Part shown: piece by piece, positions 24,201-34,815 of the stretch
Position numbering within the stretch: position 1 is the first letter of the stretch
Layout of the letters: every line of letters starts with the position of its first letter
Source of the DNA: Zancudomyces culisetae
Lineage: Eukaryota > Kickxellomycota > Harpellomycetes > Harpellales > Legeriomycetaceae
Length of the DNA stretch: 48,573 nt
Reading direction: 5' to 3'
Assembly: GCA_001969505.1 (NCBI GenBank)
Contig: LSSK01000304.1
Coordinates: 1 to 48,573, forward strand
Notes under the pieces: generated by a model
Databases searched by the model: none
What the model was told of the DNA's origin: nothing
What the model saw: the letters and a program-made list of their open reading frames with translations, nothing else
Position numbers and translations under genes: made by a program

Positions 24201-25863
24201 TGGAAGTGAATATTCTACACAAAGGACAGCAACTTTTTTGGCGTTTGCTTCATCAAGTATATTTACCATCATTTTACTGTTTGCTACAATTTCCGCTATC
24301 AGTCTGAAAATATCAAAAGGAGTATTCTATAACTGTATAAGACTTATGTTGAATTCTCAGGTTAAATATACCCGTGGTAGCCAGGATAATATAAACTTTG
24401 AAAAACTTAGTGTGTGTTTGGACTCGTATGAAAAAAAGACCCTAAATCTGTTACTAAATACTACAGGTCTATCACTGCTTGCCACTATAACTCTTGTGTT
24501 TTTGATTCTATTTCAACCGTTACTTGTACTGCCTATATTTTTTGCTATACTTTTATTTGTATGGACAAGGCTCTTGTATTCAGGCGCAATAATACGACTA
24601 CTGTTTATTGAGCAGAAACTAAATTCTGATCTCAAGGTATTTATTTCAAATATTCTCAGTGGACTTTCGATTATCCGGGCTCAACTGGCACATAAAATGG
24701 TGATGAATAAACTGTTTGAATATCAAGACAAAAAAAGTAAAGCAGCATTTACTTTTATTTCGGCAACAAGGTGGATTATATTTAGAACAGAAATCATACA
24801 CTTTATACTTGTTCTAATTTCAACACTTTCGCTGATATCAACATACACTTCCTCTGGGCACGAAATCTTTGCAATATCATTATTTTATATTTGTATTCTA
24901 TCAATTAACCATAGCCGGTACATTGAGAAAACTTTAAAAGCTGAACCCATTATGTGTGCTTCCAAAATACATGCTCAAATGCTGGGAATGAAACCTGAAG
25001 AAACTTTAAACCAATATTTATACTCTTCTCAAACACCAACAGATTGGCCCAGCCAGGGAAAACTAACTGTCGAAGGATTTAACTTTCAATATCCAGAAAC
25101 TCAAAATGAAAAACTTAGTTCCATCAAGTTTAGTGTTTATCCTGGGAAAAAAGTTGCTATTTATGACATAAGAAATAGCGGAACTTCAAATTTGGTGTCA
25201 AGTATTTTTAGGCTGACTGAACCATATCCATACGACTCTATAAAGATTGATGATATTAACATTTCAAAGGTCAGACTTAATGAGCTCCGCTCATCGATAA
25301 GCCTAATCCCATCTGACCCCTACATATTAGCCGGAACAATTAGATACAATCTCGACCCTGAAAATGTACATTCGGACCCTGAACTCTGGGCTGCTCTCGA
25401 AAAAACTGGTCTAAAAGATAAAGTAGAGGTGCTAAGGCAAAAACTGAGTAGTGATATAACTGCATTTATGCTATCCACTAGCATCAAGGAGCGCCAACTC
25501 TTATCTCTTGCAAAAGCTGTTTTAAAAAATGGCAAATTGGTGATTTATGAACAAAATGCTTCTAAAAACTGCAAGCTGGGCAACGAACCACTAAGCCTTA
25601 TTGTAAATACAGTTTTCAACTCATCAAGTGTGTTAACAGTTTTAAAGACCCTAGAATGCGTTGAAAGTAGCTGTTTTGATACTGTGGTGTTAGTTGATGA
25701 TGGGCAGGTGATTGAATATGGAGATCCTTGGCAATTGGTAAATAACGAAAATTCTATATTGTATACACTGCTATATGGTCAGAAAGCTGCGGCTAACCAC
25801 AAAACAAATCGCCAAAAAAAAAGCGCAAACATCGGGTCACCCAAGCCTCCAAGCAGGCCTTGA
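21275..25863 (+). CDS. ABCC-family ABC protein with degenerate ATP sites, two exons
   Basis: Full-length ABC protein of MRP/Yor1/Ybt1-like organisation. Join(21275..21748, 21898..25863) gives 1479 residues; the 149-nt intron lies inside the first membrane domain. The N-terminus shows LTFGWVSSIIRSL, typical of ABCC proteins, then two halves of membrane helices plus nucleotide-binding domain. NBD1 keeps a Walker A (GEKNSGKT, residues 549-556), a Q-loop (YVSQNRW) and IFDD (D688-D689), but its signature is SLEFTTKISLARA instead of LSGGQ, and the switch His is Asn (IIVTNEKEYQ). NBD2 is worse: Walker A reads DIRNSGTS with the Lys replaced by Thr (1254), the signature is TSIKERQLLSLAKA, Walker B ends YEQ instead of DE (1376-1377), and the switch His is Lys. 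The reading frame is fully intact, so this is not a simple pseudogene. Transport by the normal cycle seems unlikely; a regulatory or channel-like role is possible. Confidence 0.85.
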
Positions 25864-27560
25864 TGTATGGAAAAATCATATGATAATGTTCTATTAAATT
25901 ATTGATTTGTGTTTATTTTATCTAGTTAATTCTTTTTTTTAGCTAAGATTTATTTTTAATTCAAAGCCATAATCAAGTACGAGTTGGTACTGAAAAAGAA
26001 AAGAGCTGACATAAATAATCAAACCCATCGTTCACATCATCATATGTGTATCTATATCAATGCTCAAATAGGAGGTACAATTGAACAACATATTCATTAC
26101 AACTAAGCCTGGTTATGCTATGATAGATCGCTTCACGAATGAAGTATTAGTCAATTTAAGAGTGTATAGAAGATGAGATCTATTTGTCATATAATTTTTT
26201 GGATCTTCATTATCATTTTATCATTAAACCCTGAATGGTAAATCAGAAATATATCCTACAATCCCCTTAGAGCATGCACGAGGCATGTATACTTGAGTAG
26301 AGTTTCAGACAACTAGCAATTAAAATTAATGTATATTTCCGAGACATTTTTCATTCGAAACTAGGACAATGTTTGTTGCAGCAATCAAGCTGGTTTATAG
26401 CATGTTTTGAATTTTTGAATTAAAATTCAACACTGTGGCGGACAGAGGAATTCACCTTGTAGCATTTTTAAACTTCACTCCAATGTGCCGCATGTGTCCT
26501 CGTTAATCATTTAAGCAGCTTGATGAAAATACGATTCTTACGTATACGAAATTGAGCTATTAAAAAACCTTTTTTACTTTTTCACTACATTCTTCTCCCT
26601 CAAAAACAAAAATGAAACGGAAGAAAAAAAAACCCCCCCGTTTGGTTAACGAACTCGAACTTTTTGGTTCAAACACATGTCTTGAATAAATTATCAATTA
26701 TATTATGGGAAGAGTAATAAACCATTGACGCTTACGACGCAAACTGATAAACTGCTATATATTTTTGCGCGTTTGCATGACATGATAAAGGAGGTTGGGG
26801 ATATGTGTTCTTAATACAACTTGTGGTTTTAAAAAATTGCGAATTTGGAGAACGTGCAAATGCAAAGGGTAAATTTTTTTTTACAAGAAAAAGCTGAAAA
26901 TATAAACTGGTTTACAAATTCAAACTAGTCAACATATCATAAACTAATGTATATTAATTAAGGATAATTCTAAGACTGTTAATATGATGACGGGAGAGTG
27001 TTTATTTCTAACAAAAATTTTGGCATTACTTGACGCTTTGAATCAAATGGCCTTAATCAATCAATCTTTCAGGCACTGTTCCCACATACTAACAATACAA
27101 ATGAAACCCACTTTAGAAGGCCTGAAGCCTTTTCCAACACTTGTTTCAAATAACTGATATCAACTATTTGGACAGTATTTATATTTTAGGGTTCACAGTA
27201 AATTTCATTCAAACAAGAATATGCAATTCTTGTATTAGAGTTCACACAATTGATTGCTGTTTTAGGAGTAAATTGGCTGTGGAAATAAAAGTATTCACAT
27301 CATATAAATTAAAAGTTGTAGTGATTTTTTCCAAAACACACTAATATGAACTCTACAAAGGATAAGAAAAAGCCGAGAGAGCTAGTAGAGCCTATATGCA
27401 TAAATACTTCGCCATTTTCTCTGTTTTCACTCCCATCATTCTCATAGGTTTCTTTCCTATACCAAGGCTTGCTAGTTTCAAGAGTACACATTACTGCATT
27501 CATTAAACTTCATATCAACATAACTATAAATTCAGTTGATAATTATAACTCCTAAAAAAA
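25864..27560. other. Long spacer, no supported gene
   Basis: A 1.7 kb AT-rich region between two plus-strand genes. It includes an A-run followed by a C-run near 26624-26640 and a short inverted repeat (GAAGGC then GCCTTTTC) near 27116-27134. No ORF with recognisable features, tRNA or snoRNA could be supported. The last few hundred bases should hold the promoter of the secreted-protein gene. Confidence 0.45.
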
Positions 27561-29048
27561 ATGGTTCGTAAAGCACTAGTAATATCTCTGCTGTTGACAA
27601 CAATTGATATTGTATCGTCAAACTTTTTGTATGAGTTTGGAAATGCTGGAGGTAGGTTTGAGTTAAGAGCGGATAATGGGTTATTTTATAAACGTCAGGA
27701 CAATCCAAGTAAACAGGCAGCGCGCATCAATGAAGCCAGCACTACAGAATCAGATAGCAGTATGGAAACAGTTAGTGTAGATGAGGAAGTCGACAACAAT
27801 GAGTTCCATAATATAAACTTGGACGAGAAAAAGTCACCAAGTGACCCATGTAGCGGTGTTGAGTATGCATGCACAGAAGATGAAATGAAGTACTTGCAAT
27901 GCGATAACAATAAGTTTATTGAACGTGATTGCAATCCCGGGACAGTGTGTATCAGAGTTGGTAAAAAGTCGATTTCATGTGCCAATCCAGAAGATAGAGT
28001 CTGGATTGAAGAGATTCTAAATGGTTCAGAAGAAAATGCAAGCAATTCCACCAAAAGTGAGGAGGCAGATTCGAGTGAATCCTCAAGCGATACCGGTGCT
28101 ACTAGTATCGAAGACAGTGCGAATAGTGAATCTTCAGAGTCAAAATCTAGTAGCGAATCCTCAGAATTAGAATCCAGCAGCGAGTCTTCAGGATCAGAGT
28201 CTAGCAGCGAATCCTCAGGATCAAAATCTAGCAGTGAATCTTCAGAGTCAAAATCTAGCAATGAATCTTCAGAGTCAGAGTCTAGCAGTGAATCTTCATC
28301 CACAGCCAGTAAGACCACTTCAGCGCAAAGTAGCACAGAATCTGAACAAGAATCCACAACTTCAGAAACACGTATAAGTTCTGAAAGCATGACAGAAACA
28401 AGCACAATGAGTGAAACCACATCTATGACAGAGGGTCATCATGGCGAAACCGGCGAACCACCATTCGATTTTAACGAGAAGAAAAATCTTTCGGACAAAT
28501 GCGACCCAGTTGAATATGCATGTACTGATGATTCCAAAAAATTCTTGCAATGTACAGCTGATGGAACTTTTACAGAGCTTGATTGTGCACCGGGAACTAT
28601 TTGTGTAAGAACAGGGGCCAAAGCAATTTCGTGTGCTCATCCAGATGATGTTTCTTGGATTGAAAAACTTTTTAACAGCGCAAGTAATGAAACATCATCA
28701 GAAGGTTCTCATACATCAAGCCAAAGCACTAGTGTAAACGAAAGCGAAAATGAAGCGGAAGAGGAGAGTGAGGAGGTCCAGGAGGGGCTTGAATCACTAG
28801 AGGAAGTTACTTCAAACACACACACCTCAACCTTGGAAACACACAGTGAAAGTCTAACATATGCTAGCAGTAGTATATCTACAACTGCTGAAGGAGGTTC
28901 TTGCGCAGATGGCAAATATTATTGTTCGGAAAACAAGAAACAGTTTGCTCGTTGTAACTTTGGTACAAAAGTATACATGGATTGCCCAGCAGGAACTGAA
29001 TGTAACGAGGATGCTGTTGGTTCACCATGTGTAGCCATTAGCATGTAA
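27561..29048 (+). CDS. Secreted Ser/Glu-rich protein with three CBM19-like modules
   Basis: A 495-residue, intronless secreted protein. A signal peptide (MVRKALVISLLLTTIDIVSS) is followed by three cysteine modules resembling the fungal chitin-binding CBM19 pattern (Y.C......Y..C......DC..GT.C). They are at about residues 97-140 (VEYACTEDEMKYLQC), 313-358 (VEYACTDDSKKFLQC) and 448-495 (KYYCSENKKQFARC). Modules 1 and 2 are close copies, each followed by a WIE motif; module 3 is divergent and ends the protein. They are joined by long linkers of Ser, Glu and Thr, the first with about eight near-repeats of the type SSSESSES. No GPI tail is visible, so it is probably secreted or wall-held through carbohydrate binding. 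No enzyme domain is present. Chitin binding is inferred from the cysteine pattern. Confidence 0.75.
   Translation: MVRKALVISLLLTTIDIVSSNFLYEFGNAGGRFELRADNGLFYKRQDNPSKQAARINEASTTESDSSMETVSVDEEVDNNEFHNINLDEKKSPSDPCSGVEYACTEDEMKYLQCDNNKFIERDCNPGTVCIRVGKKSISCANPEDRVWIEEILNGSEENASNSTKSEEADSSESSSDTGATSIEDSANSESSESKSSSESSELESSSESSGSESSSESSGSKSSSESSESKSSNESSESESSSESSSTASKTTSAQSSTESEQESTTSETRISSESMTETSTMSETTSMTEGHHGETGEPPFDFNEKKNLSDKCDPVEYACTDDSKKFLQCTADGTFTELDCAPGTICVRTGAKAISCAHPDDVSWIEKLFNSASNETSSEGSHTSSQSTSVNESENEAEEESEEVQEGLESLEEVTSNTHTSTLETHSESLTYASSSISTTAEGGSCADGKYYCSENKKQFARCNFGTKVYMDCPAGTECNEDAVGSPCVAISM
28125..28300 (+). repeat. Ser/Glu codon repeat in the secreted protein
   Basis: Imperfect tandem units of about 24 bp reading TCTAGCAGCGAATCCTCAGA-like sequence, encoding SSSESSES with variable third and seventh positions. 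Such arrays readily change in copy number. Confidence 0.75.
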
Positions 29049-29944
29049 GGAACAGTAAAAAAGATGGTACTGTCAAGAGCTGTGTGTTTTCAGGCGCCAT
29101 AAATATGAAAAGCAACAAACGCCGAGTATTTGTGAGCGTGCGAGTATTTGAGTATGCAGCAGGTATGTCAGTACTATGCGGGGGGAGGCATTCTGTAGGT
29201 TTGTTATAACCAGTGTGAGTTAAAATGTTGGTGGTAGGATGGAGATAGTGAATAGGTGTATATAGTTCCATAGGGTTTATTTTTTAAAAAAATGGATTAC
29301 AAATACCAATGCTTAATCTAAATTTAGCTGGGCAAGTGAGTTTCCCACAATATCACTTGTTTCATAAAATAACATTTGTTTTATTTTATTTTATTTTGTT
29401 ATTTTAGTTAAAGTTTTGGATGTTGTGATTTTATTTTAAAGGTATACCCCCAACTTTTCTTCGAATGGGATACTAACACAAAAAAAATAAAGAGGTGAAA
29501 CAGATTTGTAGAAAGGTTGTCTTCATTTAATATTTTTGGCAGTATTTTCAACGCTAACTCGTATTACACATTGAAATATGTTGTATTACAACATCAAAAA
29601 ATCAGGAAAATGGATGAATTAATAAATGCCTCCCCTTCCCAAAAAAGACTTTCTTTTAGACTAGCATCATGTTATTATAGATATTTTGTCCTTTACATTC
29701 ATCACGAACTTCTAGTTTTTTATGGGAGTATAGAAACTAATTCATTTTCTGACTATTATATTTGAAAAATTGTGAAAATGTTCTTAGTGTGATGAAAACT
29801 TTGCAGGAATTTCAAATATAAACTAATTGAATATAGAGTAATAGAGTTAATAAAAAAAGTAATAGTTGCATAGTTAATTAGACATCTATTAACGGAAAAA
29901 AGATAAGAGCAAGGTGGGGTTCTAAAAATTACTCGCAAAAGTAA
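29049..29944. other. Spacer downstream of the CBM19-like gene
   Basis: AT-rich, with TTTTA-type runs near 29378-29400. A 77-codon minus-strand ATG ORF (29038-29271) overlaps the end of the secreted-protein gene by 11 nt and looks non-functional. Confidence 0.4.
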
Positions 29945-30447
29945 TTAAATGGTACGGTACGGTAATTGCGAAGTTGTAAGATTAACGATGATTTTCAGGC
30001 TCTTGCATTTAAGACACAAATTATAGGGCACAAATTATGGCCCGAATTGCCCATATTTTTCCATATGTTTTATGTGTACCTTTCTGTATCAAAGTGGTAA
30101 CCAAAACTCACATAATATATATCATGGTAGGAAACAGAATCTATTTTTTCTGTTAAATCCTGAATGCCTACAGACTTAATTTTGAGCGTGATTTGTTTTT
30201 TATAGAGGACATTTACGCATTTTGAAGCAGTAGCGGAAATGGCGGGGGCAGACCGGAGACAAAGTAAGAGAGAGAGGTAATGAAGCTTTCTAATGCTGAA
30301 AAGTGGGAATTGTGAATTTATTTGTATGTGGAAGATGATGGATAAAGTAGTATTTTGATATGCAATAAGATGCATATGGTCATACACTCACATCTTTATA
30401 ATTCCTTGAGAGTGATAATCATCAATTAAGCATAGTGATATGTACAT
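29945..30447 (-). CDS. Possible small gene, three exons
   Basis: Complement(join(29945..29999, 30080..30295, 30392..30447)) gives 108 residues. Exon 1 starts MYISLCLIDDYHSQGIIK and ends at a GTGAGT donor. The first intron ends in a strong pyrimidine tract plus CAG, and phases match. Exon 2 has a stretch that reads like a folded beta-rich domain (KKQITLKIKSVGIQDL and KIDSVSYHDIYYVSFGYHF), faintly like a PTB/PH-type strand pattern. The last junction (donor GTACAC, acceptor CAAGAG) is weak; without it the protein ends at 30069. No family is assigned. Confidence 0.3.
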
Positions 30448-31310
30448 CTTTTTTTTTTCCAACCCTTTTATGGCGGAAAATCTTGGTGAAAACCCCAGCC
30501 TCTTGCACTTTTGCGAAAGTTTGTAATGTAATGAAAGAGGTCACAACTCTGGTTGTTTTTTATTGATCAACTCTATTTTCCCAGAGGAGAGGTAATCAAA
30601 AGAAGCCGAGTCGTGGTATGTTGCAGAGCAGATAGAAAAAACAGAAAATAATAGCAATGATCAAATTCTTTTGTGCCCTGTCCTATAGCTAGCTAGATAG
30701 CTGTGGAGAGGCTAGTAAACAGCTCACACTACCTTTATTTGCCCAAAAGAAAAACAAAATCTGTTATTATGACATGCATAATTAAAAGGGGCAATACTGA
30801 AGAGACAAATGCTTTCCATTTGCTCTATTCAATTTATTTTGCATTGTATGCATAATTGCTTAATCCATTCGTCCCTGGAAATCTTTATCAAGTGAAAAAT
30901 CACAAGCACTTTTGGCATTTCTATACATTTGTTACTTCTATTTCTTTTTTGCTATTGCATCATCATTTCTTTTTTTTTTGTAGGTACAGTTGTTGCAATT
31001 AAGCAATTTTGGAAACAAACCCGAGAATTACCTAATAGCTTCAATTTAAAAAAAATCAAATTGTCCTTTACAGGGTTTCTTGAATTGGAAGTTATTTGAG
31101 TATTTTCAGCTAAAAGGAGCTAGGTACACCTTAAAGTCATCAAAGTAAAAGAAACAGTTGCAAAATACGTTATAAAAGACCTTTTTTTCTATAAAATTAA
31201 AAATAAAACTGTAATACAAAGGGATCTTTGGAAAATCATTCGAGTAGGTAGAGTAGCATAGTAATAATACAAGCAGGAACTTATCAAAGCACCAGAACAA
31301 ACAATTCCAA
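30448..31310. other. Upstream region of the fructose-2,6-bisphosphate enzyme gene
   Basis: AT-rich intergenic DNA with T-runs. The frame containing the next gene's first ATG is open back to 31257, so an extra upstream exon is possible but not demonstrated. No RNA gene was seen. Confidence 0.4.
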
Positions 31311-33897
31311 ATGCTAGCCGCAGGAGGTACTAAGCTCGCCGTTATAGTAAGTTGGCCAGCTAAAATTGCTCAATGTTGTAGAGTACAAGAAAGAAGGTCT
31401 TAGTTCCTTTTGCTGCCTTTATTATCCTGGGGAGTATTAAGGCAAACATAAACTTTTTACTTTTTATTTTTTATTTTTAAAAAACAACACTTACACCAAG
31501 TAAAAGGAATGGAAGGGATAAAATTGAGGCAATATTATAAAATAAAATAGCTGGTGGGACTTCCGGCCAGAGGGAAAACCTATATAGGAAGAAAGGGTAA
31601 GTTTTCGAGAAAAAAATTTTCATCTATTGATAACTAATCACAGTGAATAAATCTGAATAGTATGGAGATATTTAGAATGGCTCGGTGTATCCTGTAGAGT
31701 GTTTAATGTTGGGGACTATAGACGCATTGTTGCGGGGGAATACCATGGGCACGACTTTTTTAGTACCGACAATTTAATAGCAGAGCGTATTAGAAATACG
31801 TGTGCAGAGGTAGCGCTTAAGGATATGTTGATGTGGTTTACGACGATTAGGTCAGGTGTGGGGATATATGATGCAACAAACTCAAGCCTAAAAAGAAGAA
31901 AAATGTTGTACGACGCATGTATGGAGAAGGGGATGGGAGTAATGTTTGTAGAAAGCCTGTGTGATGATGACGAATTGGTTTTGAGAAATATAAGGGAGGT
32001 AAAGAGAACAAGCCCGGATTATAAAAAGGTGGGCGATTTCAAAGTTGTAGAGAAGGATTTTATGAAGAGGATTGAACATTATAAGAGCGTATATCAGACA
32101 CTTGGAGGAAAATTGACAAAAGAAGAATGTGCAAATGGCGAGGAATACGATGAATCGGTGCTAACATATGTGAAAAAAGTAAATGTGGGGGCACAAATAA
32201 TAATAAACCGTATTAATGACTATATTCAATCAAGGATAGTGTATTTTTTGATGAACATACACATAACACCACGAGCAATACTGTTTAGTAGACATGGAGA
32301 AAGTATATATAATCTTTCTGGGCTGTTGGGGGGAGATTCAGGACTGAGTGAAAATGGAAAGGAGTACATGGAGGCGCTTCCGACGTTGATAAACAAAATA
32401 ATGGGAGATCAAAGGTTAACAGTGTGGACATCATCACTAAAGAGAACGATAGAGACGGCATCAAAGCTTCCATACAAGAAGATAGCATTTAAGGCATTAG
32501 ATGAGATTGATGCCGGGTTGTGTGATGGAATGACTTACAAACAGGTGGCCAAAAAATACCCAGATGAATATCTGATGCGTAGAAGCAATAAGTTTGGATT
32601 TCGATACCGAGGAGGTGAGTCCTATTTGGATGTGGTGTTGCGGTTGGAGCCGATTATTATGGAACTTGAGCGGCAGCAAAACGTAATGATAGTGTCACAT
32701 CAAGCGGTACTGCGGTGTATATATGCGTATTTTTTGCAGATTAATCCAAAGGATTTGCCGTACATCAAGATTCCATTACACACTGTTATTAAGCTAACAT
32801 GGACAGCTTATGGGTGTATGGTTCAGAAATATTCGTTAGGAATCGAAGCAGTCGATACACACGAGAACACAGCATCTATTTTGGGCGAGAAAATTGTTAC
32901 AAAATCAACTGGCGAAGCCATAGGGGATATGTTATCTACGAATGAACAACTGGCCAGAAAAGTTGGGTTGAAAGCAATAAGCTCAGGCACAAACATCGAA
33001 CTGTCGTACAAAGACCCAGAAATTCTTCAATGTGTCACCAGCTCTGGAGAGACAAAATCTCTTGTCCTGAACGAAAGCACTGAGCATCATCAGTTTTCAC
33101 ACGCCACAACTCCTTCACTTACGGGACAAATTCCTCTTGAAAACACATCATCTGTTGTCGATAAAGACGCAAGATCCGTTCGTAGCATTTTGCCTCCTAT
33201 AAAAACCGAGCTCGAGCCTGCATATAATCTTCCTATGTATTCTCCTGCATTCACTACTGAAGACATAACACAACTCACTGGCGGTTCCAGAAAACCCCAA
33301 CCTCGAGATGTCATACCGCAGCCTATTTCTATCAAAACTGATGGTCTGGGGCCTGAACCAGGGCTTGGTGCCAGAGAAACAAATACTGCAAATATTCGAA
33401 CGGGCTCATGCATAACACCAGCTTCTTTGGCATATCCAGTATCTGCGCATATTTCTAGCTCAATTGAAGATATGATCAGTGTAAAGCTTTCTAATCTCTA
33501 CACTCCAGCCCAGCTTTTGAATTTCAACGATCCTCGTATAAATCTAACCTCAATCAGCGCATATCCCCACAACTCCATTATTAGCACTGACGTAAGCCCC
33601 GAGGCTACTAGAGCCCAGACTCCAGCTCCTAATCCACTTCCTCTTCAGCATTTATCCGGTGTATTAGCCAATGCTGTTGCTTTGCCATCTGTATCTGCCT
33701 CCACCAGTACTGATCCTGCCGCTCTTTCAAATCATATAAACCCAACTTCTGAAAATATCGATAATGTTATCACAGGTCTTGATGTTGACACTACTACCCT
33801 ACCACAGCCCCCTAACAACGGCAAAGATAACAAAAATGATAACAGTACTCAATATAGTGGGCTACATAACCTGCTTTTGAAGAAGCATCTGTCATAA
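31311..33897 (+). CDS. 6-Phosphofructo-2-kinase/fructose-2,6-bisphosphatase, three exons
   Basis: Bifunctional enzyme that makes and breaks fructose 2,6-bisphosphate, the allosteric switch between glycolysis and gluconeogenesis. Join(31311..31346, 31551..31596, 31661..33897) gives 772 residues. Exons 1 and 2 are only 36 and 46 nt and carry KLAVI and LVGLPARGKTYIGRK, the kinase P-loop (residues 15-22). Exon 3 resumes with RYLEWLGVSCRVFNVGDYRR. The bisphosphatase domain keeps RHGES (H239), DEIDAGLCDG (E309) and SHQAVLRC (H374), so both activities look intact. This is unlike S. cerevisiae Pfk26, where the phosphatase His is Ser. A Ser/Thr/Pro-rich tail of about 340 residues follows, probably disordered and phosphorylated. 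The N-terminus is short, as in Fbp26. Exon 3 alone, starting at VFNVGDYRR, would miss the P-loop. Confidence 0.93.
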
Positions 33898-34815
33898 AAA
33901 GAAATGCTCATGCTATTTTTATTATCCTTTTTTTTTAAAAAAAAACAATTAACTTGTTCTTTACTCTTGATCTATTTACCTTTTGATTGTTTACTGATCA
34001 ACCAGTAAAGCTAACACTCAATTCATTTAATTGACTAGATGGGCATTTTTCCCACGTGTTTTTTTTTTCTTGTTTGTGATTATGGTTGATGATTTGAGAG
34101 ATAAGTTTCAAACCAAAACTTATCATAAATCAAGTGTATTTTTATGGATATGGCCAGATATAGCCAATGTTTTTTGTGTGACCAAACACCAAAAAAAATA
34201 AAAAATGATTCACCAACAATGGCTGAAGAAAAAAAATTCAAAATCCCACACTAGTTGATAAGCGATACCTTTCAAATAAAGAAAAAAGTTTCCGAAAAAT
34301 ACAGGAGAAATAATTGCTGAAATCAGTTTTTTTTTTTTTGCTATTATTTTGTAACAGATTCACGGGATCTGACAAAAGTAAGAAGAATGGTTTAATTTGA
34401 CAAGTATTCTTTTTGTAACTTTTTGCTGATGATTCATCTAAACCATGGGAACTTTCTCTTTTTTTTAAATTTTTGTTTCATGTTTAAAAGATCATTTTTT
34501 GCTAACGGCAAAATTGTGATTACAGTTTATGGTGTGTTGTATATTACCCATTAACTCACAAGTGCGTGTAATCTCTGGAATAAAAGAAAGGGGTTATCTT
34601 GAGACTTCATACTATATATATCACAACTAGTTTTTATCTTTTCAATTTTCTTGCACTACAATTTTATTTCATTCACAATCATTTGGTGTAAAAAAAAACC
34701 CATAAAAGGATAATAATTTTTCAAATTAGGTATTTCTCTCTTGTTTTATTTTCATTCATAAGTAACAGATAGACCAATTTGATCAATAAGTTTAGACACA
34801 TAATATAATTATAAA
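33898..34815. other. BNA1 upstream spacer
   Basis: AT-rich region with several T-runs, no ORF of note. Holds the 3' end of the preceding gene and the BNA1 promoter. Confidence 0.5.
34613..34620 (+). promoter_or_regulatory. Candidate TATA element of BNA1
   Basis: TATATATA about 200 nt upstream of the BNA1 ATG. Sequence match only; another AT-rich element could serve. Confidence 0.25.

Noticed and set aside
21275..25863. Calling the ABC gene a simple pseudogene
   Set aside because: All 1480 codons are open after one normal intron; only catalytic motifs are lost, not the frame.
26983..27130. ATGATGA with a distant CTGA as a C/D snoRNA
   Set aside because: The spacing is about 140 nt, there is no terminal stem, and no internal C'/D' boxes are seen.
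27695..28420. 241-codon minus-strand ORF with Leu/Asp/Ser repeats
   Set aside because: Antisense shadow of the Ser/Glu repeats in the secreted protein gene.
29038..29271. 77-codon minus-strand ORF overlapping the end of the CBM19-like gene
   Set aside because: Lies in the 3' region of the secreted-protein gene with no recognisable feature and no splice partner.
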